A stretch of DNA of 64,000 nucleotides. Origin: Channallabes apus. Taxonomy: Eukaryota; Chordata; Actinopteri; Siluriformes; Clariidae. A model generated the notes under the pieces. The model was not told where the DNA came from. It ran no database searches and worked only from the letters and a program-made list of their open reading frames with translations. The stretch covers positions 4,247,476 through 4,311,475 of the forward strand of contig CM060121.1 of assembly GCA_030522415.1 (NCBI GenBank). Reading direction: 5' to 3'. A program made the position numbers and the translations under genes. Within the stretch, counting starts at the first letter, position 1, and each line of letters opens with the position of its first letter. Shown here in pieces: positions 27,364 to 41,100 of this stretch.

Positions 27364-27995
27364 AAAAAGATAAACCCCCAGATTCACACACGACTATACT
27401 GATGATAAAATAAATGCTTAAAAGAAGAACAAATTTTTCAGGAGGAGAAAAAAACAAAGAAAAAATTGTTTTTTTTCCCTCTATATAAACACTTTGCATC
27501 GCAACACAGACGAGCGATCCGTCTTAAGTGTCTTATGGAAAAAGATCTCTCTCTCTCTCTCTCCCCAAGTAAGGCTGCTGAGTAACTCCGCACCGCAGAA
27601 GCACTCTGTGAGCTCAGCGGATTTTAAGGGAGAGGCCAGGCTCTATAAACAGCACCGAACATCAAACTTAAAGTCACACACACACACAAAACCCGGTCCC
27701 TCAGCTCGGAGCCGTCCCTCTTGACTTGTTCCCCAAAGCTGAGGAGTTCATCGCCTCCTGTTCTGGCTCACTTGACCAGCAACATCTGTTGTTTTGAGTG
27801 TTTCAATAAAAAAATAAATAAATTAAAAAAAAAAGGCCTCGTTAAGATTCAGACTCTCTCGCCGTCTTTGGCAGAGGAGACACACGAGGACGAGGATGAG
27901 GACGAGCGAGGGTCCCTATACAGGGGCGATAAAGAGGAGGCGGAAGGGAAACAGATTGTGGTTGGACGGCGTGGTGCGCGGGATCGAGTGAAGTG

Positions 27996-28044
<49 letters not shown>

Positions 28045-28727
28045 CGAGCCTTGACATCTGGCTTGTTTTACGAGGACGATGATAAATAATTATAAACAAG
28101 ATGGACTCTCTAACGAAACGCTCGCAGGCTTACGCGATCCAGAAGACCCACGTCACGGGACTCCGACGTTCTCTCTGTGTCGCGTAAAGAATTACGGTAA
28201 CCCTCATGTCGCCGTGTATCACATACCCGTTCTCAGAGGGGGGCGTGCTGACCGACGCCGGCGTGCTGGCGTTAAACTTGGGAGCGTACGCCACCGGTTT
28301 GATGACTGGCCCCGTACTGGAGTTGTTAGCGGAGGCGGAGAAAGGCCGCGCCATCTTGTTTATGGTCGTGCTCGGCGTGAAGGAGTATTTAGGCTGAGTG
28401 GGTGTAGCAGCAAGCGATCCCTGAGGGTCACACAGTGAGAAAAACACACACACACAGACACAAAACACCATGCAGTTCAAACCGAGCATAATATTATACA
28501 CACACGTTTACACACAGGATGGACAATCCCAGAGTTGGTTCTCTACAGAGAAGGAAGGTGGTGGGGTATGAATTATTTCTTCGAGCCTGTGGTGATCAAC
28601 AGGTGGCGTCCTCGCTGCATTTTAATTCAATACTGCCCTGGTTTAAAAAATAAAAAATAAAAAATAGTAAAAATGCTATAAAAGTAAGTCAATCTGTTTT
28701 CACCTATTCAGGCTGAGAGAAGGAGAG

Positions 28728-28781
<54 letters not shown>

Positions 28782-29739
28782 GTGAACACACCCTACTGTC
28801 TGAGCAATATTTCTCTTGGACGTCACCCAAATCCACCTTCTGTGTGTTCTGCTCGGCACTTGAGCCGCTTCCGAGGCGAGCTTAACCTTTCCGCTGGCAC
28901 CGAATTAAGAAAAGTCATTTGAGGTGCCACTTGCACTGCTCTACAGTGGCCACACGGTGTCACTGTTTCTCCCATCCAAAACGGTCTTCGTGCATAGATT
29001 GTATTATGTTTAATCAATCTCTGTTTTTTATCATCAAATCTGGGCGAGAAATGATTTCTGGGATCGTACATTCCGTGTGCAGGGCAGGTCAGGCAAAACA
29101 ACAACAACAAAAAAAGAACAAAAAACATTAAAAAACAGTGATGTTCATGCATGTGGATGTGGAGAAAGGAGTGAATGTTTATAGAAAGAAATTCCAATCA
29201 TGTGTGAGTGTTTGTGGTCAACACAAGGCTGTGAAGCTGCTGAATGTGCACAGGATGTCTGACAGACGCTGAGCAGAAGCGGCTGTTTACCTTCTGTTCA
29301 CCTCCAGACTGGGAAGCTCTGTTTAAAAAAAAAGAAAAAAAAAAGAAAAAAAAAAAAGAGAGAAAGAAATAAGGTTATTGCAATAAGAAAAAATGTCCAA
29401 TAGTACATCTGCTCATTTTTTTTTTTTTTACAATAATGAGCTTTTTTTTGGATGATGTTATGTGGAAAATCGATCATTGGCATCATTCTTGAGTAAGCGC
29501 TTGCGTGTACCCGCTCTCCCCTATTGTGAATTCGATGCCTCTGTGCATGTTTACAAGAGGAACATTCATTTGAGTAATTTGATCCTGATCCTGGTACTCT
29601 TTATGTGCTTCTTTCAGGCAAGATGTGAAAGATAAATACGAGTTACAATGGAGGGTTTGTTGCAGCATTTCGTCACCACCAGGATTATGAGTTTTATACT
29701 GGACAGCTTTGAGGAAGGTTCTTCCTCTCAGGTGGGAGG

Positions 29740-29773
<34 letters not shown>

Positions 29774-30771
29774 CCACTTCTGCGGAATCAGATAGACCGT
29801 GGGCGGAGTTCAGATTCTAACTTATTATTATTACAACAAATGGGCTTTATCCTTCATTTTTTTCAGTGTTTCAGTCTGACTGCTACTGTATACTGTATGA
29901 CTATTTTATTGTATAACTATTAGGGCTGCACGATATTAGGAAAATATGCGATATTGTTGTTGAATATTGCGATAACGATATTTCTTGCGATATAACATTT
30001 CCCTAGAGAAATGCATTTTTTTTATTATTATTATTGCCTATTTTTTTCAGTATTTATTTATACGTAATGATCGTACTAAAATAAACAGGTAATAGATATT
30101 CGTCTGATGTAATTAAATCTAATTCAGGCTAAAAAGAAACTATATGTCAAGGAAGTTGCAAATATTTAGACTTCAAAACACTATGAATGACTTAAAACCC
30201 TCAGCAGATATTCTGACTTCTGGTTTGCTGTTACTATAAACCTGCCAACACAATATGAATTACTTTCAAACATGACTTTTTATTTACATGTAACCACACA
30301 CTCATCAATAGTGTCTTAAAACAAGAGCATCTTTTAAACTAAATATTCTCTTTGGCTTGCCTGTTTTTTTTTAAATAAAAATAAATATTATTAAACAAAA
30401 CTTAAATTAAAAAAATACTATTTGTCACACACACACACACACACGCGCTCCACGACCGGCACTAGGACCCGGAAGTAATGCGGGCGCGAACCCGGAAGTA
30501 TAAGAGGAGCAAACAAACCACTGAGTCGCTGTGTTCGCGCATGTCGGTTCAGATTATTTACTTTCTGATTCGAGTGTGTGTTTATAGGACGCGGGTTAAA
30601 TGTGTGTTTTTCCCTTGCTCCCCTTCTGTGAGAGTCCTTAAATTAATTCGCGTGGTTATCCTGCCTACTCGCTTCCGCGTTTGGGTTTACCGTCCACGCT
30701 ACAAAAGGCTAACGGCTAATCGCTAAGTCTTCTGATCATCCGGGGTTAGTTCGCGACAGAATGAAGTATAA

Positions 30772-30839
<68 letters not shown>

Positions 30840-33800
30840 ATATAAGCGGGTATAAACATAGTAAGGGCCCATCTGATTGGTCAAATTTGGACACACAAAT
30901 GCTTGGCAAATAAAGTATTTATCGCAACTCTTTGCGATATGGTTATCGAGCATGCCATTATCGCGATAACGATATTTTTTCGATATATCGTGCAGCCCTA
31001 ATAACTATATATTCTGTTATATCACTATGCATATGTAACTTACTGTCTTCTGTGTAACTTTTTATATTTAAATACAATAAAATCTGCTTTAAGTTAGCAG
31101 TCAGATTAGTAGCTAAATAAGAATGAGAACTCCTAAGTAAGTTACTAAGTAGGAAAGTGCTTTAGTTTATAGATTAGTAAAATTAATAGGAAAGTTTGTT
31201 TGTAACTGAATAAGTAATACAACTTAGATTTTTTTTTTGGTTTTGCAACTACGTATCTGAGTAAGTACAAAGTAACCAAGTAACAAGTAAAGTATGTTTC
31301 TAAGCACATTACTGGATAAGAAATGTCCTATTTAAGTACGAGTTCCTTTTAAGTAGGATTTTAAGACAAAAGTATGAGAAAATTACCAAGTAAATAAATT
31401 ACTAAGGAAGTAACGACGCAAGCAAGTAAATGTTCTTTAAAGATCTGCTTGGTAAATGCAATTAAACTTCTCAAACCTAAATGATTTATAATCCTCCCAC
31501 ATTTTCAATCCTGTGCTTCAAGGCAGGTTGTTTTACCTGAAACGCGCTCCTTCCCCGAGGCATGAACTTTGCACAGATATTTCAATAATGAAAACGAGCG
31601 GCACACACAGTCAAAGTTAAGCACCGGTGAACTGAGTATGAATGCACATACGAACACACTAAACTATCCCTGAAGATTTACTGATCTGCCCTTTACTGCA
31701 CTTCTTATGGAACTTGGGAGCTGTAGAGCTGGTTTTCACAAAGTATTCCAAACATTTCATGTCCCCGAGGTGCAAATTTTCAGCAACATAATGCAAACCT
31801 GCCAAATCTTCAAAAGGTAGAATTATTCATCCTAATAGGTGGTAAGAAAAAAAAAAAGTATATTTTCATTATCTGAATGCTATTTGTTTTGTTTTTTTCC
31901 ATCTCAGCTGCTGCATCTGGAGAACATTTCTCAAAATAATTTCACACTGAGGAACATGTTGCTAGTGATGCATTTAAAAAAGAAGATTCAATTATGGTAA
32001 AGAAGTGTAATTATGGTCAGCTGTCCCAGAGCCTTTGGTTTGAAATGCAAACCACAAAATCATCGTAATTCTAGAAATTAATAATAAAAAATACTAAAAA
32101 TTCTGAGCAAAACCAAAAACTCTGGTACAATATCCTAATGCACAACTCTTCATGAGTCTGCACTTCCTGTGACTGTGCATTACTTCCTGTCAGCTTATTG
32201 GCTGCTCTCTGCAAGAGCCCGGCCTTTATAAGACCTGCAACATGGACGAGGTTATCTGAGCAGAGCATGGCTGCAGGAAACAGGATGGGACAACAATGTG
32301 GAGTGGAGCCATCTCGGTGGACCATAAAACCATAAAAACACCAGATGTGAAGGAGGACATGAACTGAAACGAGTCGTTCAGTGAGAATTTCCTGGGACAC
32401 TTCATAATCAAATGACTTCTTTATTGGATTAGAATGAATAAAGTTTGACGTGGCAATAGATACAAACTGTCAGAGTCGGCGGTCTTTATGCACAAAGTTG
32501 GCAGAACTGCGTACTCTGTGTGTTTTTATTCAGGGAAATGCAGTCATTGTTCGAGAACATTCTGTAATCAAAAAGCTCATAAAATTAAACCACGGTCCCA
32601 CTGGAAATTTGCATGTTTATGTCATATTGTTAAAAGGATGTTACTAAGTAAGTTGCTACACAGGGAGGTAGGTTGCCAAGTATGAAATGGAAATGAAGGA
32701 AATTAAATTCTTAAGAAAGTTTCTTGAAGTTGTCTTGAAGTACAGTAAACCTCAAACTACATAACCAAAATATTAAGCAAGTACCTAAAAAGTTTCTAAG
32801 TAAGTCAAATGAGCAAGCGAAAAAGAAAAGGCATAAGTTACAAAGGCTAATAAATATTACAAGTTACCACGTTATTGCATTACTAGCTTACTAAGCTGCT
32901 AAGCAAGTTAATTACTAAATAAGATCAGCAACTAACCAAGCTGCTAATTAAGATAATAAGAAAGTTACTCACAGTTCTTATTATGAACGTTCCTGTGAGT
33001 AGGTATGAAACCAAGACACAACATTACTAAAGTGAAATACTACACAAAGTTACTAAGTTACTAAACATGTAACTTACTAAGCTGGAATGTAAGTACGTAA
33101 ATAAGTTCCACAATGGTTACCCGGCTAAGTGAGAACGTTTCTAGGTACTGTAAGTCCAAGTATGAAGTAAATTACTAAGCAAATTAATTTAATTAAGTTT
33201 TTAAGCTACTAATGTACAAAGTCTCTAAGCTAAGTTTAATTACTAAACAAGATTATCTAAATGTATTTATCTAAGTTTAATTACTAAACAAGATCAGCAA
33301 CTAATCAATTTAGGAAATTACAAACTTACTAAGATAGTTTCTAAAAATAACTTATTTAGAAACTTGATTATTAAGTGAATAAGATTCTCAATGAAGAAAT
33401 TGTAGCTACCAAAGACCCCAAAAATAAATGCATTACTCAGTAATATACTACAAAATGTTGGTAAGGTACTACATATGTAAATTAGTAAGGTGGTAAGTAA
33501 GTATATGAAGAAATTCCATAGTGAGTAAGGAACAAGGTTGAAAAGTTCCTAAGTAAGTCCACATTCAAGTTAGATGAAAAGTAGTTACTAAGCAAACAAG
33601 TAATTAAATTCATAACGTACACAGGTACATAAAGCATTACAATACAAAGTAAATAAGTAAATAAGGTTATTCATTACTGAGGTTTTTTGTTCATTTATTA
33701 GGTTAGCAAACAACCAAACCGTCTGTCTGACCGTGTAGTCATTTATACCAGGATCAGGAAGTACTGTATAAAATCTCCCTGCTAAATTAAGTACTTCTTC

Positions 33801-36800
33801 CTTTTTGGATATTTTTGCACTGTACAGTCCATAATATACAGACTGCATCCTACAGTATCTGTCCAAAAGGATACAAAAGACATAAAATGGTAACATATGG
33901 ACAACTGGCTGCACTGAATACAAGAAGAACTTGCATTAAAAAGGCAACGGCACAAGGCGAGTTTACTCAAAGTCTCTTCATGTCAGAAGATAAAGCTGAA
34001 CAAAAAGAGACAAAGGGAACGACCTGCACTGTATTCAAACCTAAAATGAGTCACCATGCCTACAAAAGGCTTTCACACGTGCAGGAAGGTCCGGCGCGAA
34101 CGGCTTAGAAAATAAAATGCCGTAACTTGTGCAGAAAGGCATCGTGAATCAAACCGGAAAAGGTCGTCCTCACTGAAGAAAACCTTTCGACTAACCACAC
34201 GGACAAGTTCTGACTCATACCTTCAATTACGTCCTCTCACGGACAATGAACTTTGTAATTTTACCATGACCGGCAAACGAGAGATGACGAACTGCTGCAA
34301 CAAGAGGGCGGAAAACCACAGGGTCCAGGGTTATGGCACCAATAAACTGTGCTTTTACAGAGTAGGCGGGCTGAGCGTATAAATATAAACAGTTTGAAAG
34401 CAAAGAGATGAGGATCGTGCGAGGGTTTTAAAGCAGGCTCTTAGTAAGAGTAGCGGGTCATTAGACCATCATAATCACGTAATCCGTAATCAGGGTTCAT
34501 GATGTATTGCGTTTAAAAATAATAATAATAATAATAAAAAATATACAGGTTTTCATTGGTGCCGTCCTGAAATTTTTTTTCCAGTCTTGTATACCTGTCG
34601 AACAGGACATGCTACCTGAAGGACAAAGAAAACACTTTAAACAATACTATATAAAAACAATAAGATATTAGAATATATCTACTGATGGAATTCCTTTGGT
34701 AATGACGCCGTAAACGTGGTTGACATTTAAAACACTTGAACGGTGCAAACGTTTTCAACCTCTTAAAAGATCATCGACCCTCATATGGGCCTGGTTTCAT
34801 CGTGTACGCGTTCAGGATGTACATACAGTATATACAGCGTACATGGTACCACAATACACGCAATTTGAAAGAGTAGAATCTCATGATTTGATCTGTGCAA
34901 ATTCATTGTATGATGTGTTGTTCAAACCAGTTACATAAAGTTTGGGATCACTTTCTAACTCCATGGTCTTTCCAGATTTGTATTTCTTTCTACATTGCAA
35001 AACAATCCTGAAGGCGTTGGACAATAATCTCCTTTGAACAGTTGATATTGAGATGTTTACCTGCTACTTCGGCTCTGTAAAGCTTCATAACGTCTCTAAT
35101 CTGAGGTGCTGCTTGAGGTGAATTGGTGATTTCTGAAGCTGGTGTATGAAAAGAAAAATCTTTATTCTGACGTTAAATCGGATTAATGTTCTGTCTGTTT
35201 GACAAAACGTCAACGTCTTAGATTTAACATGAGACAAGCCACATGCATGAGGACCGGAGTGTGTGGGGATAATGATCATTTAAAGGTTGTTGTGTTATTC
35301 CGGGAAAAAAATAGGGAAAATGAGGGTAACTCATAGAAGGAATGACGATTCCGCCTGATGTTGATGGAAGCAGTTGTTCTGGTAAACATTCAACAAGTGG
35401 ATCCATGAAGGAGATAAATAATATAATTGACGGATAACGTCACATCACTTGTGGAAGAGACGTATCTGTCTGTGGGAACTGTACACAAATGGGATTTTTG
35501 CAAGTCAAGGCAAGATCAAATTGTACAGATGCCAAGACAATTAAGTAAAGCGTTTGTTAGAATGGTGTATTTATTCCTTCCTGTAAACAAAGTGGAGTAA
35601 AGGTCCAGAGATCGCATTTATTTATTTATTTTGATGTTCTGGGGGGATTTTTTCCCGATTTTCTCCCTAATTTATTCGTGTCCAATTCCTCCCAGTCACT
35701 AGGGGGCGCTCCCACATTAAAGCTACTACAACCACTCAGCCGGGATCGCCGAAGACTATCACGTGTTTCCTCCAAACTACGTGACACCAGCCGACCGCAT
35801 CTTTTCGAACTGCTCGCTCACGCACTATTAGGGGCGGCGTAACACACTCGGAGGACAGCGCTATCCGCTCCCTCCACATGCGCAAGCTCACAGACGCCCC
35901 TGATTGGCTGTAGAGCCGTGATTAATGTGGGAGGCACTAAGTACCTCTCATCCCTCCCCCCTGAGAGAGCTCGGCCAATCAGCTCTCTCTATACCTCCAG
36001 CTGTGAGAGGAAAACAGCATCACCCGGGGTTCCAACCAGCGATCTCCGGATGATAGAGCGAGCACTTTACCACCAAGCCACTCGGAGGCGAGATCGCATT
36101 TATTAAATAGATTTTAATCGCAGCACACTCATAAGCGCGGATTTAAAAAATGTATCTGTTGACTTTTGAGATGAACTAATCATTTTATTTTAAAGGTCTT
36201 TTTTTTTTCATGATTTCTTATTCCGTATCAGTTATTAGCTTAGTTAGTTATTAGTTTAACAACACTTAGTTAGTTATTAGTTTATAACACGTCCAGCGCC
36301 ATCTGTGGTAATGAAATTCCACTTTATGATAAAAGGCCTTTTTCCATTTAAATTTCTAATTAGCATATCTTCTCTTCCCGTGAGCCGACTGCGATGAAAC
36401 AAAGCCTCTATGTTACACCTCAAACACAAATACATGAAAACCCCATTAAAATTCGTTCAGTAGTTTTTCCGTGACGCGTGCATAAACAGACAAAAATTCC
36501 AATCACCATCTTGATGTGTTCTATTACTCATCTTAAGTCCCCACAAATAATTTTTCCGCAAATATCTTCGATGTACAGACACGCCAACTTTACAGTTTTA
36601 TTACTTGTCTAGATGTAAAGGGAGTTTTTATTTTTTCTCTCAGAACTGTACAATTAAAAGTCCTGGTTTGACTTGAACACTCTTTGTATAAAACCTTACC
36701 GCTGCTGTTTCCAGTAAATCTATAAAGTCCAATAGAACTGAATTCGTCTGCGCTCTCGTGTGTCAGTCGTTCCCAGTTCGACGACTCTGTGCTTTAAACT

Positions 36801-37218
36801 ACGTGCCCTTTGACCCCCCCCCCCACAGCCCCCCCTTTCACCCCAACAGTCAGCTGGAGCCTCGTCTCTGTAATGAACTTCCTGGGTTTCGGGGGTCGAG
36901 CGAACGGTCTGGTCTCGAGCTAAAAAAGAAACGCCACGCTGTTCACAGGCGTGTCGGGTCACGACCCTTCGTACTGACCTCACTCCTCTGTTCCCTTGAC
37001 TCGCCTTCTCTAACCGCTTCACCAAACGAGTCGTGTCGCGAGGAGACCTTTTTTTCCCCCTTTTCTTTTTTTTTTTTTCACACTCCTTCCTAAAAAGGAG
37101 AAGAGCGCGACTTGGCCGGCACGTTCGGGAGGCTTTTCATCATGCGCGTGTTGATACAACAGCGGCGGACTAATGACAGAGCTCTGGAGGACGAAGAGCA
37201 GAAGGAGAGACGCCGTAT

Positions 37219-37253
<35 letters not shown>

Positions 37254-38092
37254 ACTCCCCAAGCAGGCTTCCATTACTCATAACCTAACCACAGCCTTCG
37301 AGTCGAAAAAGCAAGTTTTACACAATTATAACCTCGCTCTCCTTTTTTCCAACAGACTCTTAGTTTGCTTTTTATTTAATTTAAAAAAATTTTTAAAGAA
37401 ACACATCCAGGGTTCAGCGTGGTCAGTGCAGGAAAAAAGTTTTTTTTTTTTTATAATTTGTTTTTAAAAGTTTAATCTCAACTGGACGGGATCAGCCAGT
37501 GCGAGGTTTTAATCTCAGAAGAATTTTGGGCTGAAAAGAAAAATATATATATATAAATAAATTAAATAAAATAAACCTCTTACTGAGAACGTTTATCGTC
37601 GTCGAAACTGTAAATCTGGAGTCTGGAAAGCGAGAAGCCCTGAAGGCACACAACCCGGGTGTGAAAATCAAAGAGTCAGATTGGGTTTTTTTGTTTTTTT
37701 TCCTTTGTTTGTTTGTTTATTCCTCAAAAAGATATAAAAAAAAATAAAAGTCACCATCTCAACTCAACTCAAAAAGTATTAACACCCCATTTCTCTCTGG
37801 AGGATCGTTCAGGTTCGCCTTAAAACAAGGAAGCGTTGACTCTGATGACGAACGTCGCTTCAAATGGAGAACTACCAAGTGTTTGAGAATGCATTTCAGG
37901 CGAGAAGTGTGGAGTGTGTGTGTGGAGTGTGTGTGTACCTGCTGAGTTTCAGAATGAGGGAGTCGGTCGCTGCTCTGATCTGGTTCTGTGCCTCGACGTG
38001 TGTCATCTCCTCAGTGTTGCAGTCGCAGATGGACACCACGCTGTCTCCGACGCCGACTCCGGCCTGAGCTGCCTTCCCTCCGGGAGTCAGCT

Positions 38093-38123
<31 letters not shown>

Positions 38124-41100
38124 GACATGATATAGCACGAGTATAAACACTAACAGGACTATCAAGCACCTCGTTTTGCGTTAGCCATTACATAAAAACA
38201 TTTATTTTTTAAGTTTACGGCACTCACAGAGCTGACTGAACGTCTGACGGGTTCGCTTTCGATCGCAAAACCTGTTCAACCAGGAAACCGGTTAAACACT
38301 TAAAAGAGCAAACCGGGTTGTTAACTTCGCAACAGCTCGCTGTCTATTTGTCTTTCCCTGGTGCGCATGACTGGACGCTAAAACGTGCAATTACATGGTT
38401 TAATCCATGATTTAAAACATAAACCGAGCCAATCTATGATCCGGGACGGCGGTCATTACGTAACAGTCGTAATCCTGTAATCTGATCACATGATTGTAGG
38501 AATCATGTCAGAGGACCAAAAAAACAAACAAACAAAAAAAAAAACCTCTTGACTTCCTGAAGAGAAAGATGCACCAGCACTTCAATCCTTCGGTCCCGTC
38601 CTGGTTTCTGATGTCCTCCTCATCCGCACCCTCGCGTCCCTACGGCATCGAGTTTATTCTCCATCTTCCGGATTCTGGAACATCCTATCCAACATCTGCA
38701 CCGAACGTGGATTTCGTAATCCTGTAATCGATCCCGTAAAAAGGCTTTCTGAACGACCCTCCAGGGGCGCACAGCGCTCGCCAAGAGCGCTAAGTAAGTA
38801 AGCTTAACGCCGGTTCATAACCGCGCCCTCGGGACTGAGCTGATTTGGAGAGGCGTGAAGGACGAGGTGAGGAGTCGGGAGTCGGAGTTGGCGGACAGGC
38901 AGGAGACAGGCCTCGTGGGACAGTTTAGCGGCCGGTCACGTACACGTCTGGACGTATATGTGGACAGATGAGAAACGCTGACTCGCTTGTCTGAGGACGC
39001 TCTGGTGTATTGCGTCGCTCACAAGATGAAGTTGAAACGCCCTCAGGGGTCGAGCTGGGGTTAAGTGGAGATCACACTCCTGGGCCGTGGAGGAGTCCGT
39101 GTGATGCTTGACAAAAGCTTGATTCTTAACCATTAACGCGATGAGTGACAAAATCATTCCAACAGAAGAAGCCTTTATTATTCGAATACGAACCAGCAGC
39201 TGTTTCCATTCAGATATTTGATTTCTTGAACCAGACGTTTCCTGGCTATACAAAACTCATTCCACTCCGTCAGGAACGAAGATTAAGAGACATCATTTAC
39301 AAATGGATTAAAACGAACATGACTTGACAAAGAGCCTGTGTTGTAACCGTAGTCCCCAGCAGTTATTCACTGTTTGCAAACTAATCCCTGCTTTAGCGCG
39401 TCTCCATTTTGTTTCAGGGAAAAAAAAATATCCTCGTGCCGTCAAGATTTTTCTCACCAATTTGTCACCTATACAGATTGTTAAATTTGTACAAAGTAAT
39501 TTCAATAAACAGTACTGAGTAACATCGCAGGAGGTTATATTAACACTTCTGTTGGCCGCACGGTCTCATCATCGTTGCTTTCCGTTCGAGGCTACAATCG
39601 TGGTGTGAACGTGTTGGATCAGTTCATTTGTAACGGAGGTGCGAGTAAAAATGGATGCTCCGCTGTCTACGTGCTTTGCGTCAGACGGTTTGCTTGCGTC
39701 TATGTGCTTTACGTCTGACGCCGCGTGCGTCTATTTGTTTCACGTCTCGCATTCGCTTCGGTGTATGTTCTTCATGTCTGATGCCCTTTTGCTCCATGTG
39801 CTGCACGTCCGTTTGTAAGTTTGCTTTGTGTAAAAAACTTTCCAGAAAAACTCTTTCCTCGTTTTCTCCAGAACACTCAGTAAAACCTAACCGCTGTTTT
39901 ACTTACAGCACTGCGCAAACATCTTTTGAACATACAAAAAATTTTATAAATACCACAATTTAGGGTGCTTTCGGGAAAACATTTCTACATAAAAGAAACT
40001 TCTATAAAAGATCACTAAAGAGTAACAAAAACACAGTGAATATTTTATATGGAATTGATTTGCTTGAACATAATCTTTAGTGTTGGTTTGCGATTTATGA
40101 GGTAAAACAGCTGTTAGGTTTTACTGAGCGCCAGAGTTTTCTGGGAACTTTGTCACACTTGTACATTCATGCAAAATCCAAGAGTCTACATCTTCAGTAG
40201 TAGGAGAGAATTGCTTTAATGTGAGTAGTACAAGTCTGACTCATAACTTATGGAAAAAAATGTCTGCCGTTCCTTTAAGAGCTCTGCTTAGTTCATAGTG
40301 TTTTATGACTTTACAAATTTGTGGATTCAATGTGAAAAATATGTAAGCTGGAGCTCATCCTTATCAAACATGCAACAGTCTTCAGAGTGTCTCACTGCGA
40401 GACAGTCGGTAGCATTTCGGCTTCCTCCGTTGTCGAAGGTGATCTGAATTCGTCAGTCATCGTTTTTCAGCAGCCAACACGTCGGCATCTGCGGCGCACA
40501 TGGGTCATGAGGCTTCTCGTGGGGCATTCGGTCATTTCCCGCCCCGTATCCTTCCCTCGATACTCCACCCAGAGTTTTACAGCCTCGCGATCCTCTCGGC
40601 CCACGTCAAAATGTAGCACTTATATCACCGCGACTCGTCCAGTCTCATGCTCTTAGCGCAGTTAGGTCACGGATAAAGCTTAGAGGACTGTCCAGATGAG
40701 GGATTAAACCACTCAGGGGCTGAGTGACGTCATCGTATTTCTCTCATGACACATTTTTTTGCTAGAGATATAACATATTCTTCATTTCTGAATAATAAGC
40801 AAGGGCGTCATGAAGGTACTCAAGCACGAAACTAATGATATCACTCTAATTAAATAACATTAATATGTGGTTAAGAGCTCAGATCTGATCGGTCAGAAGA
40901 TGTTCGAAGTCACGTTGTTCCGTATAACTGCCTGTAAAAAGAATTATATTTTTGTACTAAAGTAAATCGCTTGTTCCACATAATCAAGGATTTGTAATAA
41001 CTAACAAGCAGATTATTTATAACGACGAGCGGCGTTCGAGTCAAACTGTGACTTGTGATGACATTTCCGTAGGAACTGTTTTCTGGAGGAATTGTTTTGC

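Noticed and set aside
30723..30953. Tyr/Ile repeat frame
   Set aside because: Translation of the TA microsatellite inside the hAT element.
37090..37281. Possible extra pdlim7 exon with a [10 protein letters not shown] frame
   Set aside because: No splice sites with the required phase; the microexon at 29291 satisfies the phase need.
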